Origin: Ustilaginoidea virens
Lineage: Eukaryota > Ascomycota > Sordariomycetes > Hypocreales > Clavicipitaceae
Direction: 5' to 3'
Length of the DNA stretch: 64,000 nucleotides
Assembly: GCF_000687475.1 (NCBI RefSeq)
Contig: NC_057316.1
Location: forward strand, 4,712,001 to 4,776,000
The notes below the pieces were generated by a model that saw nothing but the letters and a program-made list of their open reading frames with translations, was not told the origin of the DNA and did no database searches. Positions 48,295-60,200 of this stretch are shown here, piece by piece. Position 1 is the first letter of the stretch. Every line of letters starts with the position of its first letter. The translations under genes were made by a program, and so were the position numbers.

Positions 48295-48632
48295 TATTGA
48301 TATAAACTCGGGGTACCTAATTATACGTAGGGTTACGCGCGTAGTATTATATACCGTAGGGTCACTAGTTAAAGGTATGGTTCTTTTTTGATTATAACTA
48401 ACTAACTTAGAGGAAAGAAAGGAAGCAAAAGAGATATTACACGATATGGCCTTTTTATGCGTGCCGTAGTCACATGCATCAGCGCGGTTAGGCCGGGCTG
48501 CCTGCGTGCCCTACCGGGCTCAGGGGCATAGGGGTAAAAGGGGCAAAAGTGGCCACATCGTGCCCAACGGGTGTGCGCGGCACATTCGTCGCAATATACC
48601 CAATTGGGCACCTTGCGACAGCGATTCCGACA
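48295..48632 (-). repeat. C2 5' LTR (338 bp)
   Basis: Same length as 26327-26664 and 16934-17271. It is followed by the ATAAA duplication at 48633-48637. Confidence 0.9.
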
Positions 48633-48637
48633 ATAAA

Positions 48638-49793
48638 AGCAGAAGGCCTATAATATTTAGAATGCCCTTAAGGAATATTAGATCGATATATACTTTAGCC
48701 TGCCGGATTGGATTATTTATAATACTAGTCTAAATTTCGCTTCCGCTAAATTCCATTATAATGCCCGGCTTTTATCTATTAATATAGATAAAATTCCTAT
48801 AGAAGCCTATAATAGTATTAGCAAAGTCGAAAGATATTATGCCCTATTATGCCGAGCTTATACTATTATTAATAACGAAGTAGGCGATCTAATAATAAAG
48901 GAATAGAAATTATAGCTTACTGTAAAGACTCTTAATAATTCTGCTAGACCTAATAGTCTAGTACCTATATTATTAGTCTTTAGGGTATATCCTTAACTTA
49001 TAGATGATTTACCCCCTAGCTTATTAGTATTATAATATGCCTTAACGTTACGAAAAGCCATTAATAAAGCTAAAAAATATCTCCCTAAATGCTAGGTCTA
49101 TAATACCTTCGCCTAATAGAATGGCCCAGATATACAGCCTATCTACTAATTGCCCCTATAGTTAGATATATAGGTATAGAGAGAAAAGGGTAGATAATAT
49201 AGGCTATACCGGCTAATTAGCCTCGATAGTAAGACCTATATTATATAGATGCTATATAGCCTAGTTAAATTCCAGTTAATAGTTATTAAGCCGTATAATT
49301 ATAACCCTAATACGGACGATCCTAAAGATATCGTTTATACTAAAGGGCCGTCCTGTCTTAATAGGCTAGAAGTCAGGATACCGGCTGCAGCTATACCTCT
49401 AGCTGCGATAATACCTACAGTCGAGATATTATCGATACCTATAGCCGCGATATATCCATCGCCAGCTACTAGGCCTAATCAAGCCAGGTTACTATCACCT
49501 TCGCTAATACGTATAATATCCAATATTATAATTAATAAGGATTAAAAAGAAGCTCTCGTTAATACTATAGCTTCTAATGCTATTATCGATGCTTTTTTCC
49601 TAACCGCAAAAGAGTAAGCCGACCTATAGCTTATTAATTAACTATATTAGGAAGGGAAGATTATAACTCCTAGAGCCCCTTTCGAATAGTCTAACTATAT
49701 AGAGGTAGAAGCATTATAGGCCCGCGATATATTCCGATTTATTACCTTTAACATTAGTAAATATAGAGTCTAACGCCTCTTTAACTTATATAT
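48638..49793 (+). pseudogene. C3 integrase and integrase-RT linker
   Basis: Continuation of C3 after C2. Decayed integrase lies at about 48640-49150, followed by an open 98-codon stretch (49249-49545) encoding YSLVKFQLIVIKPYNYN and a Pro/Ala/Ile-rich linker. The start of RT reaches the A4 insertion, whose duplication TATAT is at 49789-49793. Confidence 0.75.
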
Positions 49794-50549
49794 TATTGCA
49801 ATTCTTAAGGTCACTATAAAAGCAGAGCCTTACTATCTAGCTAGATGGCACAAGACTGTCTGCGACCTGTGAACTAATCTTAGTATAAATACTAGATTTT
49901 TCACCAAGTCCTAAGACTATACAAGTGCTATAAAGCAAGGCAAGTGTAAAGGCAAGGCAAATATAAGATAACCAGAAAACGCAGGGAAGGTAAGAAGTTA
50001 AGAGGCATATAGTGCATTAACAGACTCGATTGTGCTGCCTTTCTATTATCTAGAAAGAAGGGGGAAAGCTATCCTATATATATACGAAGGAGGGGTGGGC
50101 CCAGGCATCTAGGATAGCCAATAAGAAAGCTTCCCGTAATACTCACTATGCCACGTATATGATACGTCAGCAGCCCTACTATATCCAGCCTTTCCAACCA
50201 CCCTAACCACCGCACTAGTAATTAGCCACTACGCTAGTGACTAACCACCACGCTAGTAACTAACCACCACACTAGTGGACTAGCCACCACGCTAGTGGAC
50301 TAGCCACCACACTAGTAGGCCGCCACCACGCTAGTGGGCAACCACGCTAATTTAGCAATGCCACACCTTTTCAACAAAGCCTTTCTTACTTGATATATAG
50401 TAAATAATCCACTGAAAATCCTTAAGGTAAAAGGCAAGGGCCTAAAGTAAGACTACCATAAGTCTAAGAGGCGGTATAAGGGCTAGAAGGTCAGTAAGCT
50501 AGTAGGGCATTAGGCCAGCAGCCTAGTAGGCTACTATAGGATTTTAATA
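49794..50549 (-). repeat. A4 3' LTR (756 bp)
   Basis: Read in sense from TATTAAAATCC (TG to TA mutated tip) at 50549 to TTGCAATA at 49794. The minisatellite block is at about 50205-50345. Confidence 0.93.
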
Positions 50550-50561
50550 CCCCCTCTGATT
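50550..50561 (-). other. A4 polypurine tract
   Basis: In sense AATCAGAGGGGG, next to the 3' LTR. Confidence 0.8.
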
Positions 50562-50668
50562 AGCTACTGTAATAGCAAGCTAATTGTCGTATAAAGAATA
50601 GGAAAAGAAAATATAATAAAAGTGCTAAGGAAAAACATAAGAAAAACCTTAGTAAAAGTTAGTATAAG

Positions 50669-53600
50669 TTAGCAGGCGCTAAGGCCTAGTAACTCGCGGA
50701 ACCTAGTAAATTTAGGGCCCGGCAGTGGTTTGGTAAGACCATCAGCAGGCATACTATTAGTAGGTAAGTAGGTAATTTTAACCAAGCCCAGCTAGGCTTG
50801 CTCCCTAATATACCGGAATTTTAATAGCATATGCTTAGTGCGAGCGTGCTAATTAGGATCATTAGAATTCAAATAGAGCCCTGATTATCGCAGTATAACG
50901 GTATAGAGCGTAGAATATCGATTTCCAGCTCCTTACAAAGGTTAGAAAGCCACTAGACCTCACAGATAGTCTTAAGTAATACATCGGATTCAGCTTCTAA
51001 AGTAGATAGCACTACTAAAGAGGCTCGCTTAGAACGCCAGCTAATAGGACCACTATTAATAGTAGTAAGAAAGCCTCTAGTAGATTTAGAGGTTTCTTTA
51101 CAGCTAGCAAAATCGCTATCAGAATAAGCGGTTATAATAGGCTGTTAGTTGCTTTTAGTAGTACTAAAGCAAATAGCTAGGTTCTCAGTGCCTTTAAGGT
51201 AGCTAAAGCTGCCTTTCGCAGCATTTAGATATACATTAGTTGCCTTAGACATGAACCGAGAGAGGTATTGCATAGGAAATGCTAGGTCGGGCCTAGTCAT
51301 CATTATAAGCCATATTATAGTGCCAGTAAGGCTCTAATAAAGGCTCTAATCAGTAGGGCTAAGGTCTTTTCCACTAGATTCATTTAGAATCCCTAGTTGA
51401 AGTGGAATTAACTAAGGTTTAGTATCCTGTAAGCCGAATTTAGCTAAAACCTCTACTATAAATTAGGCTTAGTGTAGCTATAATAAACCTTCCTTCCTAT
51501 TTCGTATAATTTGTACGCCTAAGAAAAAGGAAGCCAGACCGCAGTCTTCTATAGTATAGACCTTATGAAATTTCCTTTTTAGCTGGTTAATATAAGTTAT
51601 ATTTGGACCAACTAATAGGCAATTGTCAACATAAGTGACGATAAAGGTGCTGGTTTGCTTATTATAAAAGACGGCAGCATCAGATACTAAAGGTAAGAAG
51701 CCTTCACTAGAAATCAAGTCTTTTAGCCGGTGTTACCATTCGCGGGGTGCTTATTTTAGCCCGTATAGGGCCTTCTTTAGTAAAATAGCTTACTTAATAG
51801 AGGGATTAAAGCCGGCTTCTTTAAGTAAAGTTAGTAGCCGTTGCCGTTAAATATCAGACCAAAGCTTGCTATCGCTATTAGTTAGTAGTAAGCTCTCTAT
51901 AAATTCAAGAAATCCTTCAGGAATATCCATATAAATAGTCTCAGAAAGTTCGCTATTTAGGAAGGCGCCTATAAAGTCGATCTGCTCTATTTCCCAGTTA
52001 TTACTAGCAGCTAAAGCCAATATAACCCTCCAGGTAGGTAAGATAGAGGTAGAAGCATAGGTATGCTGAAAGTCCTTTCCTTCGACTTGCATAAAACCCT
52101 TAACAGCCAATCTAGCCTTATATTTTATAGGCTAATTATTGGCATCCTTTTTAACCCGAAAAACAGGCCTATTGCATATAATTTTCCTATTAATAGGAAC
52201 GCTAGACTTAGGAATAAATTGGAAGACTTTAGTATCCAATAACTGCTCAAATTCCTTAAATAATGCCTTTATCCAAAGGTCTTTTTTAGGGCTTTGTAGC
52301 ACATCCTTCCAGCTATTAGGCGTACCATCAGGGGCCTTTTTAGCTAGCTTACGCTTAACTACATAGCAGGAATCCTATATTAGGTGATATAAATCATAAT
52401 TAGGGAATAAGTCGGTAGGGCTGGTAGGGTTAGTAGGGCTGGCAGGTATAGCAGAGCTAGCAAGGCCAGCAGGGCCAATAGGGCCAGCAAGGTCGGCAGG
52501 AGTAAGGCTAGTAAGGATATCTATAAGGTCATCCTTTGCAGTAGCCGGGGACTATAGTATAGTACCTTCTGACTTAGAAAGGTAATCCACGGTGGCATTA
52601 GCATTAGTAATATCATCCGGGGTAGCATTAATGTTAAAATCCTATAGTAGCCTACTAGGCTGCTGGCCTAATGCCTTACTGGCTTACTGACCTTCTAGTC
52701 CTTATACCGCCTCTTGGACTTACGGTAGTCTTACCAACCTTAGGCCTTTGCCTTTTACCTTAGGATTTTCAGTGGATTATTTACTGTATATCAAGTAAGG
52801 TAGGCCTTATTAAAAAAGGTGTGGCATTGCTAAATTAGCATGGTGGGCCTACTAGTGTGGTGGCGGCCTACTAGTGTGGTGGCTAGTCCACTAGTGTGGT
52901 GGGTAGTCACTAGCGTGGTGGTTAGTCACTAGCGTGGTGGCTAATTACTAGTGCGGTGGTTAGGGTGGTTGGAAAGGCTGGATATAGTGGGGCTGCTGAC
53001 GTATTATATACGTGGCATAGCGAGCATTACGGGGAGCTTTCTTACTGGCTACCTTGGATGCCTGGGCCCACCCCTCCTTCGTGTATATATAGGATAGCTT
53101 TTCCCCTTCTTTCTAGATAGTAGAAGGGTAGCACAATCGAGTCTGTTAATGCACTATATGCCTCTTAACTCCCACCTTCCCTGCATTTCTGGTTATCTTA
53201 TATTTGCCTTGCCTTTACACTTGCCCTGCTTTATAGCACTTGTATAGTCTTAGGACTTGGTGAAAAATCTAGTATTTATATTAAGATTAGTTCACAGGTC
53301 GCAGACAGTCTTGTGCCATCTAGCTAGCTAGTAAGGCTCTGCTTTTATAGTGACCTTGAGAATTGCAATAATTAATAATGCTAGTAAAATTAGTAGGGTC
53401 CAGCATGCTTTCCAGGTCATCCGGTATAACATTAGTATTAGTAATGTTAGTAAGGTTAGTAGGGTCCGGTATGCTTTCTAGGTCATCCAGTAAAATAGCA
53501 GGTTCTCTGCTAGATACCCCCTCTGAACCTATATTTTGCCCTCTATGAAAGTCTCCTTCTAGGCCATTAGAAATAGGGCCTATACCTTTATTTTGGTGGA

Positions 53601-54930
53601 TAAAGGTAATAAAGGTCGTTTTAGTAATAACCTTCTTCTTTGGAAGATAGACCAGATAGGTATTAGCATAGGTCTTTTTAAGTAGCTGAATACCTATGTG
53701 CCCTAGCCGTGCATGCCAAATGCCGGCTAATTGTAATAGCTTTTGATATTCTGTATCAGCAGCTATAGGGGCAGGAGTAGGGCTAGTAGCCACTACAGGA
53801 TTTTCGCTAGGTATAATAGCGGGTTCTTTGCTAGTCGTATTAGCGGGTTCTTCGCTAGTCGTAATAGCGGAAGGTTGGGTGGTAGGGCTAGTAGCCTCTA
53901 CGGGTTCCTTACTAGTCGTAATAGTAGGAATAGGGGTAATAGTGGTATCCTGAGGATCACTATAATCAGCAGGGTTAGTAGGGCTGGGGACCTCTACTAT
54001 TATACTATTAGTAACAGTATAATAGCTGCAAGATTGATATAGCAGTAATGTGTCTATTCCTTTCTGTGGAAGGAAAAAGCCGTATTTTTTAAAGTTAAAA
54101 ATGCTAATGCATTTACGGCTTACTGACCAAAGCTGATTTCTAATTAGTACCCCTTTAGCGGTATAGTGTTTTACACCGCTAATGATGTTAATATCCAAGG
54201 CAGGAATATATAGTGCATTCTTAAGCTCTATAACACCCCATTTGGTGGGGTTAACGCCCTGTAGTATAGTAAATCGTGCTGTATCCCAACCAGTAGGGAA
54301 AATAGGGCCACCACCAGTAGTAATTACAGGCTTGTCATCCTTCTCAAAATGGTGAAAAGTGGTGAAATATTTCTTATCATTAATAATATGATAAGTAGAG
54401 CCTGTATCGTAAAAGAGGGCATCCTTAGGGGTCCTACCGCCTGATTTAGCACTATAGCTTATATCAGTAGATATAGTGGTAGAAGAAGAAGAAGAATAGG
54501 ATATATTAATATCCTAGGTATTATAATTGCCTGTAATAAAGGACTCGACATTTTGCTATTTGCTACTAATATTAGAGTCCTGTTCCTTCTTCTTTTGCTG
54601 CTTCTTTTTCCTATTATTAGTAGAATTATTCTTGCTATTATTAGTAGAAGCGGCATTAGTAGTAGTAGGGCTAGTAGCCTCTACAGGGTCTTTGCTGTTT
54701 ATATTAGTAGGACCGGAGATAGTAGGGCTAGAAGCCTCTATCAGTTCCTTACTAATTATAATAGTAGGAACGTTACTATTTTGCCTACTAACTAAGCCTT
54801 GTATAAGGATAGTTAGGGTGTTCATCTGGGACTTTATATAGTCCATATCTAGCTATAGTCGTACAGTAAGATCAGCTTTAGAGTCGGAATCCAAAGTGGC
54901 CTTATAAGTGGAAGGCCTAGACTGTGCCAT
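50669..54930 (-). pseudogene. A4 Gag-Pol polyprotein relic with in-frame deletions (split by A5)
   Basis: ATG at 54930 (MAQSRPSTYKA) is intact. A short gag N-terminus is followed by SKDPVEATSPT-type repeat sequence where A3 has the capsid core, then NNSTNNRKKKQQKKKEQ. Protease YDTGSTYHIIND is near 54415. The integrase zinc domain LQLAGIWHARLGHIGIQLLKK runs straight into TYLVYLPKKK at about 53660, so the catalytic core is missing. A5 sits at 52632-53370 and is divisible by three with its duplication, so the frame continues. RT at about 52330-51520 is complete except TYVDNCLL (Asp to Asn). RNase H is at about 51130-50750 with a 1-bp deletion near 50871. The TAA is at 50669-50671. Without A5 the frame is about 1173 codons. 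Confidence 0.9.
52632..53370 (+). repeat. A5: solo LTR of family A (739 bp) inside A4
   Basis: A complete A LTR on the + strand, TGTTAAAATCC to TTGCAATA, flanked by ATTAA at 52627-52631 and 53371-53375, with A4 coding on both sides. No internal region, so it is a product of LTR-LTR recombination after an A-family insertion into a fellow family member. The long - strand reading through it is an accident of frame. Confidence 0.95.
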
Positions 54931-55649
54931 TATAGTGGTTAAAAGTCGTTAAAAATGGTGCCAATAGCTGTAGGAATAGATGAATAACCAGCTGAATAGC
55001 TAGCAAAATAGTCGTGTAACTAGCTGGACAGCTAGTAAATATAGTGGCTAGTAGCCTACTATAAAAGGTAACTGCAGAGTATAGCGGCAGGTCTCAATAT
55101 AAAAGCAAAGATGCCGTAGGCGTTGTGCAAGTCCGAATTATAGCGTTGGTGTTCAAGGTGCTTATATGGTGCCGTAATATAAAGGTACCGTAAGTGCCGT
55201 AGGTGCCGTAAATGCCGTAGAAGCCAGGTGCCGTAGGTGCCGTAGGTGCCGTAATATAAAAAAGTGCCGTAAGTGCCGTACCAAAGATGCTATAAGTGGG
55301 AGAGTATAACAGGTGCCGTATAGTGCAGTAGGTATTATGCACTAGGGGTAAAGGTGTTATACAGTGATATAATATAAAGAATATTACACTATAAAATCCG
55401 TAGGTGCCGTAGGTTACGCCGAAAATAACGTAAGGTTACGCTAAGAGTGCCGTAAGGTTACGCCGTAAGTTGCCGTGGGGGTACGCCGTTGATTGCCGCA
55501 GGGTAATACCGTAGGTAACAAAGGGTAAGCCAAAGGTAATAAGGGTAAGCTAAGGATACCAAAGAATAGCTATATTAGTAGTACTAATAAGCAAAAAAGA
55601 CTAAGGGGTGAACACAAAAGAGGTAGGGTAAAAATAAAGAAGTAAGAAC
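54931..55649 (-). other. A4 leader with short tandem repeats
   Basis: Leader of about 720 bp with the 9-bp GGTGCCGTA array (55180-55270), homologous to the A1 and A3 leaders. No gene. Confidence 0.75.
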
Positions 55650-55663
55650 CCGGGCTCATAACC
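55650..55663 (-). other. A4 primer binding site
   Basis: In sense GGTTATGAGCCCGG, next to the 5' LTR. Confidence 0.75.
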
Positions 55664-55790
55664 TATTGCAATTCTCAAGGTCACTACAAAAGCAGAGCCT
55701 TACTAGCTAGCTAGATAGCATAAGACTGTCTGCGACCTGTGAACTAATCTTAGTATAAATACTAGATTTTTTACCAAGTCCTAAGACTAT
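55664..55790 (-). repeat. A4 5' LTR, distal 127 bp
   Basis: The end of the 5' LTR in sense. It stops at AGTCCTAAGACTAT, which is repeated at 62172-62185 on the other side of the LINE. 127 + 629 bp equals the 756 bp of the partner LTR. Confidence 0.92.
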
Positions 55791-55811
55791 TATTATTATT
55801 ATTAAATTACG
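55791..55811 (-). repeat. LINE 3' tail of TAT/TTA repeats
   Basis: Five to six TAT trinucleotides adjoin the target duplication; on the LINE sense strand this is an (ATA/AAT)n tail. Simple-repeat tails in place of poly(A) are known for several fungal LINEs. Confidence 0.75.
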
Positions 55812-57239
55812 CTAGAGGCTATTTTAGAGCTAAATAACCTATCTAGTACTTCTATAGAGATGATTCGGAAAGGAAAAACCCGGTAGCCGGGAGGAAAACC
55901 CTTCCTATAGTCTTGATTTCTGCTTTATATCGCCCCGCAGCAGGGGCGGCGGGTATCTGGTGCGTAAAAGAGTAGGGTACGCAATCGCTTAGGACTATAT
56001 TTAGCGGTATTACTTAGGAAGAGTATAAGTATAAGTTCCAGGAGTATCAGGCTTAGGTTAGAGTACTATTAGGTATAAAGTGAGGGGAAGGTAAGGTTAA
56101 GGGGGTGGGATTAATAGTATTCTCATTAGGCGTGCGCTTATAGGGGCCTGGATGCATCTCAAGCGTATTAGTCTATAGTGCGTAGGCAAAGGTAAGCCGG
56201 ATTTAAAGATAAAAGCAGCTAGCCTTAGGTACTACATTAGTATATAGGTCTGCGATGCCCCCCGATTTAGTACTTTTTCTTCTTTTTCTTCTTTTCTTTT
56301 ATAGCGCTAATTCTAAGGTATATAATAACCCCTCTATCACAGTATAGGGCTAATACTAACCCTATTAGCAGAACGGCAGCAGTAGCAACAACAGCAACAG
56401 CAATAGCTATAACAATAATAATAAGAATAAGAATAGCAGTAGCAGAAGCAATAATGCCTAAACGGTCGGCGATACTAAATAAAGGGGTGAGTATAGGTCT
56501 TATACGCTATAGAACTGCTACTAACCCTTATATAGTAGCCCGGAGAACTATATATATAGCTATACGGGCTATATCTAATGCGCTCGGAGGACCCTAAGTA
56601 TCGATACCGCAGTTAATAAGGTATAAGCTAGATTATACCTACTCTTTAGTAAGGCTAATATAGGCAGGGACTAAAGTAGCTTACTATCTTTACGCCCTTA
56701 CAGGTAAGATATATATACCCCTAGAGAGGACCCCTAAGAACTAGGTCTTAGTTTAAAAACTCCTAGATGCGCAAAAGACTATTACTAGGGGGATAGAGGT
56801 ATATTTTCGATTTATATATAGCGTAGGTCACCGGCTAACTATTTTTAGCTTTAGGTAGACGACTATAAGGCCCTCTAGCAGAAGGCCAAATAGGCATCTA
56901 CTTCTCGGGGGCATAGCCAGGCGGCAGTAGTAGCAATAGCGGCAGCAGTAGGGGGCCTTAGCGCTCTTAGGGCAACCTAAAAGATACTAGACCTTAAAGA
57001 GAGAAAGGTCCTCGCCTTAGAACGATAAGCCTATACCTAAAAGGATATCGCCATATTATTATAGGTTTTTCTAGCCTAGGAGGGAAGGGAGGGGGCTTTA
57101 GAGGGGGGGTAGACTAGGGATAAAAGGGGGGAGAATAATAAAGAGGGCGAAAGGGGGGAGGGGGGGGAGAGTACCCTTATTACTAATATAATAACTATTG
57201 ATTAGTTTCGGCCTATAGGGCCTAAAAGATTTGCTTATT
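55812..57239 (-). other. LINE 3' region, unusually long (about 1.4 kb), function unclear
   Basis: No continuing ORF2 homology is visible on the - strand here. It includes a CT-rich stretch (56276-56302), and a G-rich stretch (57080-57170) on the + strand. It may be a true 3' untranslated region, a transduced flanking sequence or a remnant of another insertion. See the + strand reading at 56330-57250. Confidence 0.5.
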
Positions 57240-57250
57240 CTTAATGCTTT
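56330..57250 (+). other. Unexplained Q/N/S-rich + strand reading opposite the LINE 3' end
   Basis: One + frame of about 300 codons contains only TAG/TAA stops (no TGA that I found), as expected for a Gln-rich protein hit by CpA to TpA changes. Reading stops as Gln gives an Asn/Ser-rich start (SNNSNSNSYNNNNK), a helical Ala/Lys/Gln-rich middle (ALQQKAKQ, SALRATQKILDLKERK, ALERQAYTQKDI) and a Gly/Glu-rich end. I do not recognise it. It could be chance openness of the antisense strand, or a fragment of a gene or transposase carried with the LINE. Confidence 0.3.
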
Positions 57251-60200
57251 TCGTTCCTACTATAGGATTACTATAAATATTATATAGGGGCTATATAGGG
57301 GTGATTAGTAGCGCCTTTAGCTATATTAGCTTAGAGGGATTAAGCGAGCTAGAATTAATTAAATTAATCGATATTAAGTATCTAGTAAGCGATCGTTTAT
57401 ATAAGGTATAGTTTATCTAGTATAATAAATATACTAAATCGATTGCGAAATAGGCTAAAGCTAGGACTAGACCTAAGGAGTATATACTTTTGCCTATAAT
57501 ACTTCAGGCAGGAGAGGATAATATAGTAGAGGTCTTCTAGGCCTTCCCTATAGTAGTAAAAAGGTAATAGCATTAAGGGAACTTATTAGAGGCAAAGGAA
57601 GGAGTTAAGGCCGATTTTTTCTATATAGAGTTAGGTAAGTATCGCCAATTTATACTTCTATAGACCTTTATATAGTTAGGTTATTTTCGCTATAGATTAG
57701 AAGTCTAGTACCCTTTCGGCTGCTAGGGTCTTATACTAGGGGCATTTCGCCTTTACTACTGCCTAGTTATTCTACTATTAATTATACTAGTCTTTTGCTA
57801 ATCGCTCTTTAGCTAGGAGCTAGCTAAAGTTAGGATTGGGGAATAGTATATAGGCTAAAGGTCTTTAGTGGCTTTTCCTTTATTGGTATTAGAGTATCGC
57901 TACTACTATTGCTAATATGCAATTAATCCTATTGGTTATATCTATTTTATCTATTCTTTTAAGGAACTACTAGTAGATATAATTAAGGTAGAGGTTAATC
58001 GGGGGTATAGCCGCCTTAATTTTAAGGGTATTTAGTGGTATAGCCTTATAGGCCTTAGTAATTATATAGAGGCAGGCTGACTATTTTATAGCTAGGGATT
58101 TTGCGATGCTTTTTACTACCCCTCTAGGGGCAGTAAGGGTATTTTATACCCCTATACTAAAAGCAATAGAGGTCTGGATAACCTATATATAGACTAGGCA
58201 TACTTCCCGGTATTAATAACCTTAGGTTAAGGCTATTATTATTATAAGCGCGAGTCGCTATTACTTAAATTTCTTTGCGATTTTAATACGGTATTCCCGC
58301 TATTTTAGCTTATAGTAGATTTCGACTCTTAGGAATTTAGCATATTACTTCGGCTAGATTATTATAGTTTTAAGCCGTACTTTAGTCTTATCCGCTTTAT
58401 ATACGCAGGTAAAGTAGATAAGCTCGCTTTTACTAAGGTTAAAGTTAAGTCTAGCTTATTTAGATTAGCTATTATAGATAAGCTATACTTTCTCGAGTAG
58501 CGCCTTTATCTCCCCTATATCTCTCCTATAGGCTATAATATTTATATCATTAGTAAAGCCTAGTATAATAGTTAAGGCTACCTTTTATAGCCTCTTATAG
58601 AGCGGCGTAATGAAGATAAAGAAGAGGATAAAGGAGAGGGGGGACTTTTATAATACCCCGGTAGTAATTAGTAATTTCTCTATAAGCTATCCCTTAAAGT
58701 AGATTTATACTATTTGCGAATTGGTAAAGCTATATACCTATACTATAAGCTATAGCGGGAGCCTTTTATTAAGGAGTAAATAGATTAGGTAGGTATAGTT
58801 AACTATATTAAATGCTGCTAATATATTTAATTGAAGAAGCAAGGCGATCCCGCTATAATATTAGATTATACGAATAATCTCTATTAGTATGCTTAATACT
58901 ATATTAGTTGACCGGTTGGCCTTATTACCTATTTAAAGATCTAAAAGGAGGTTATCCTTTTTAAGGGCAATAGTAAGCCGCCTTATAACTATAGCTTTTA
59001 TAACTTTTCCTATTAGATTAAGTAATAATATTAGTTTCTATCCTCCTGCCTTTAAGTATTCCTTAGGCCTTTTCCTAGGCTTCTATAATACTACTACTTT
59101 AGCCTCCTAGAATTAAGCCGGGTAGTACCTAATACGGCATATTTTATTAAGGAGGTATATAAGGGTTTAAACGAGTGGGGGGCTATATACTTTAAGGAAT
59201 CCTGCTAGGAGCCTATTAGGGCCTAGTGCTTTCTAGCCTGCTATATTGTGTAATATAGTGTATACTTTTTTATAGGTAAAAGAGTCTATAGAGGGGAATA
59301 TAGTAGTAGTAAACTAGGGGAATATTAGGTTAGGGATATTATTATAAGTAGCCTAGGAGGTAGGGAAGAACTATTAGGCGAGTATTTATGCCTTTTTTTT
59401 ATATATTATTGCTTTTAGGCTTAGGCCGCTTTATTTTAATAGGGGGATCTCTCTTAATTTAGACAAAAGGCTATTATATAAGCGAGCCTATTTCTCTAGG
59501 GACTATAGGTCGGCATTTTAGGCGGTTGCTTTATTAAAGGCCTTTCGCTATAACTAGTATTATTCCTCCTAGATAATATAGGATTAGGTCGCTCCTGCTT
59601 TTTAGGCGGCGCTAAGGTTCTCTAGGGTATAATATACTGCCTATTTTCGGTAGGCCTTTTTTGCTGCTATTTAGGCCATTTTAGCGCAGGGGTTCCATTA
59701 GGGCTCTATACTAGGAGCTTTAGGTGCCCTTTTTAGTATTATAATATCGGCGATACTTTAGAATTAGCTAGTAAGCTATTCGGCGTATATATCTATCTTA
59801 GCAGGGAAGTAGAGCAGGGCCTTAGTATAGTAAGTAGTAAGTCGGTTTTTTACTTTAGTTTAGGTAAGGTATCAGTCGAAGGACTTCTAGCTATTCTTTA
59901 AGGGGGGGGCTTTTACGCAATAGTTATTAGTCTCGATATATATAAGCTAGGGGATATAATTAGATTTAGTAAGGTCGGCGTTTTTAAGATATTTAACTAT
60001 AATATCTAGTGTAACCTATATATAGTTGATAGTATTACTTCTCTTTCTTAGGGCCCTCTTTATTACTTTGCCGTAAGGAGTAATTAGCCCGAGCTGCTAT
60101 TATATCGTAAGTTTAAAAAGAGTATTAATATTAGATAAAGTCCGGTTTAGGCTATCCTAGAGAGGGTGGTATATATTAAAGTCTCTAATAAAGGCATTAT

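Larger units (their letters stand above)
26327..48632 (-). mobile_element. Copia family C, copy C2 (complete, split by A3, B3 and LTR-D)
   Basis: Two 338-bp LTRs (26327-26664 and 48295-48632) are flanked by ATAAA at 26322-26326 and 48633-48637. Removing A3, B3, the D solo LTR and their duplications leaves about 7.25 kb. Sense is -, since the RNase H and RT boxes lie near the left LTR and gag near the right. It is inserted in C3, an element of its own family in the opposite orientation. Sequences on both sides join perfectly in alignment with C1 once C2 is removed, which confirms the boundaries. Confidence 0.92.

Noticed and set aside
57480..58460. Long + strand protein-like reading (EYILLPIILQAGEDN...) opposite the LINE RT
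   Set aside because: The - strand of the same stretch encodes recognisable Tad1 RT thumb and C-terminal sequence (KSELIYFT, KFLRVEIYYKLKQRE, TAPRGVVKSIAKSLAIK). The + reading also contains TGA and is the antisense shadow.
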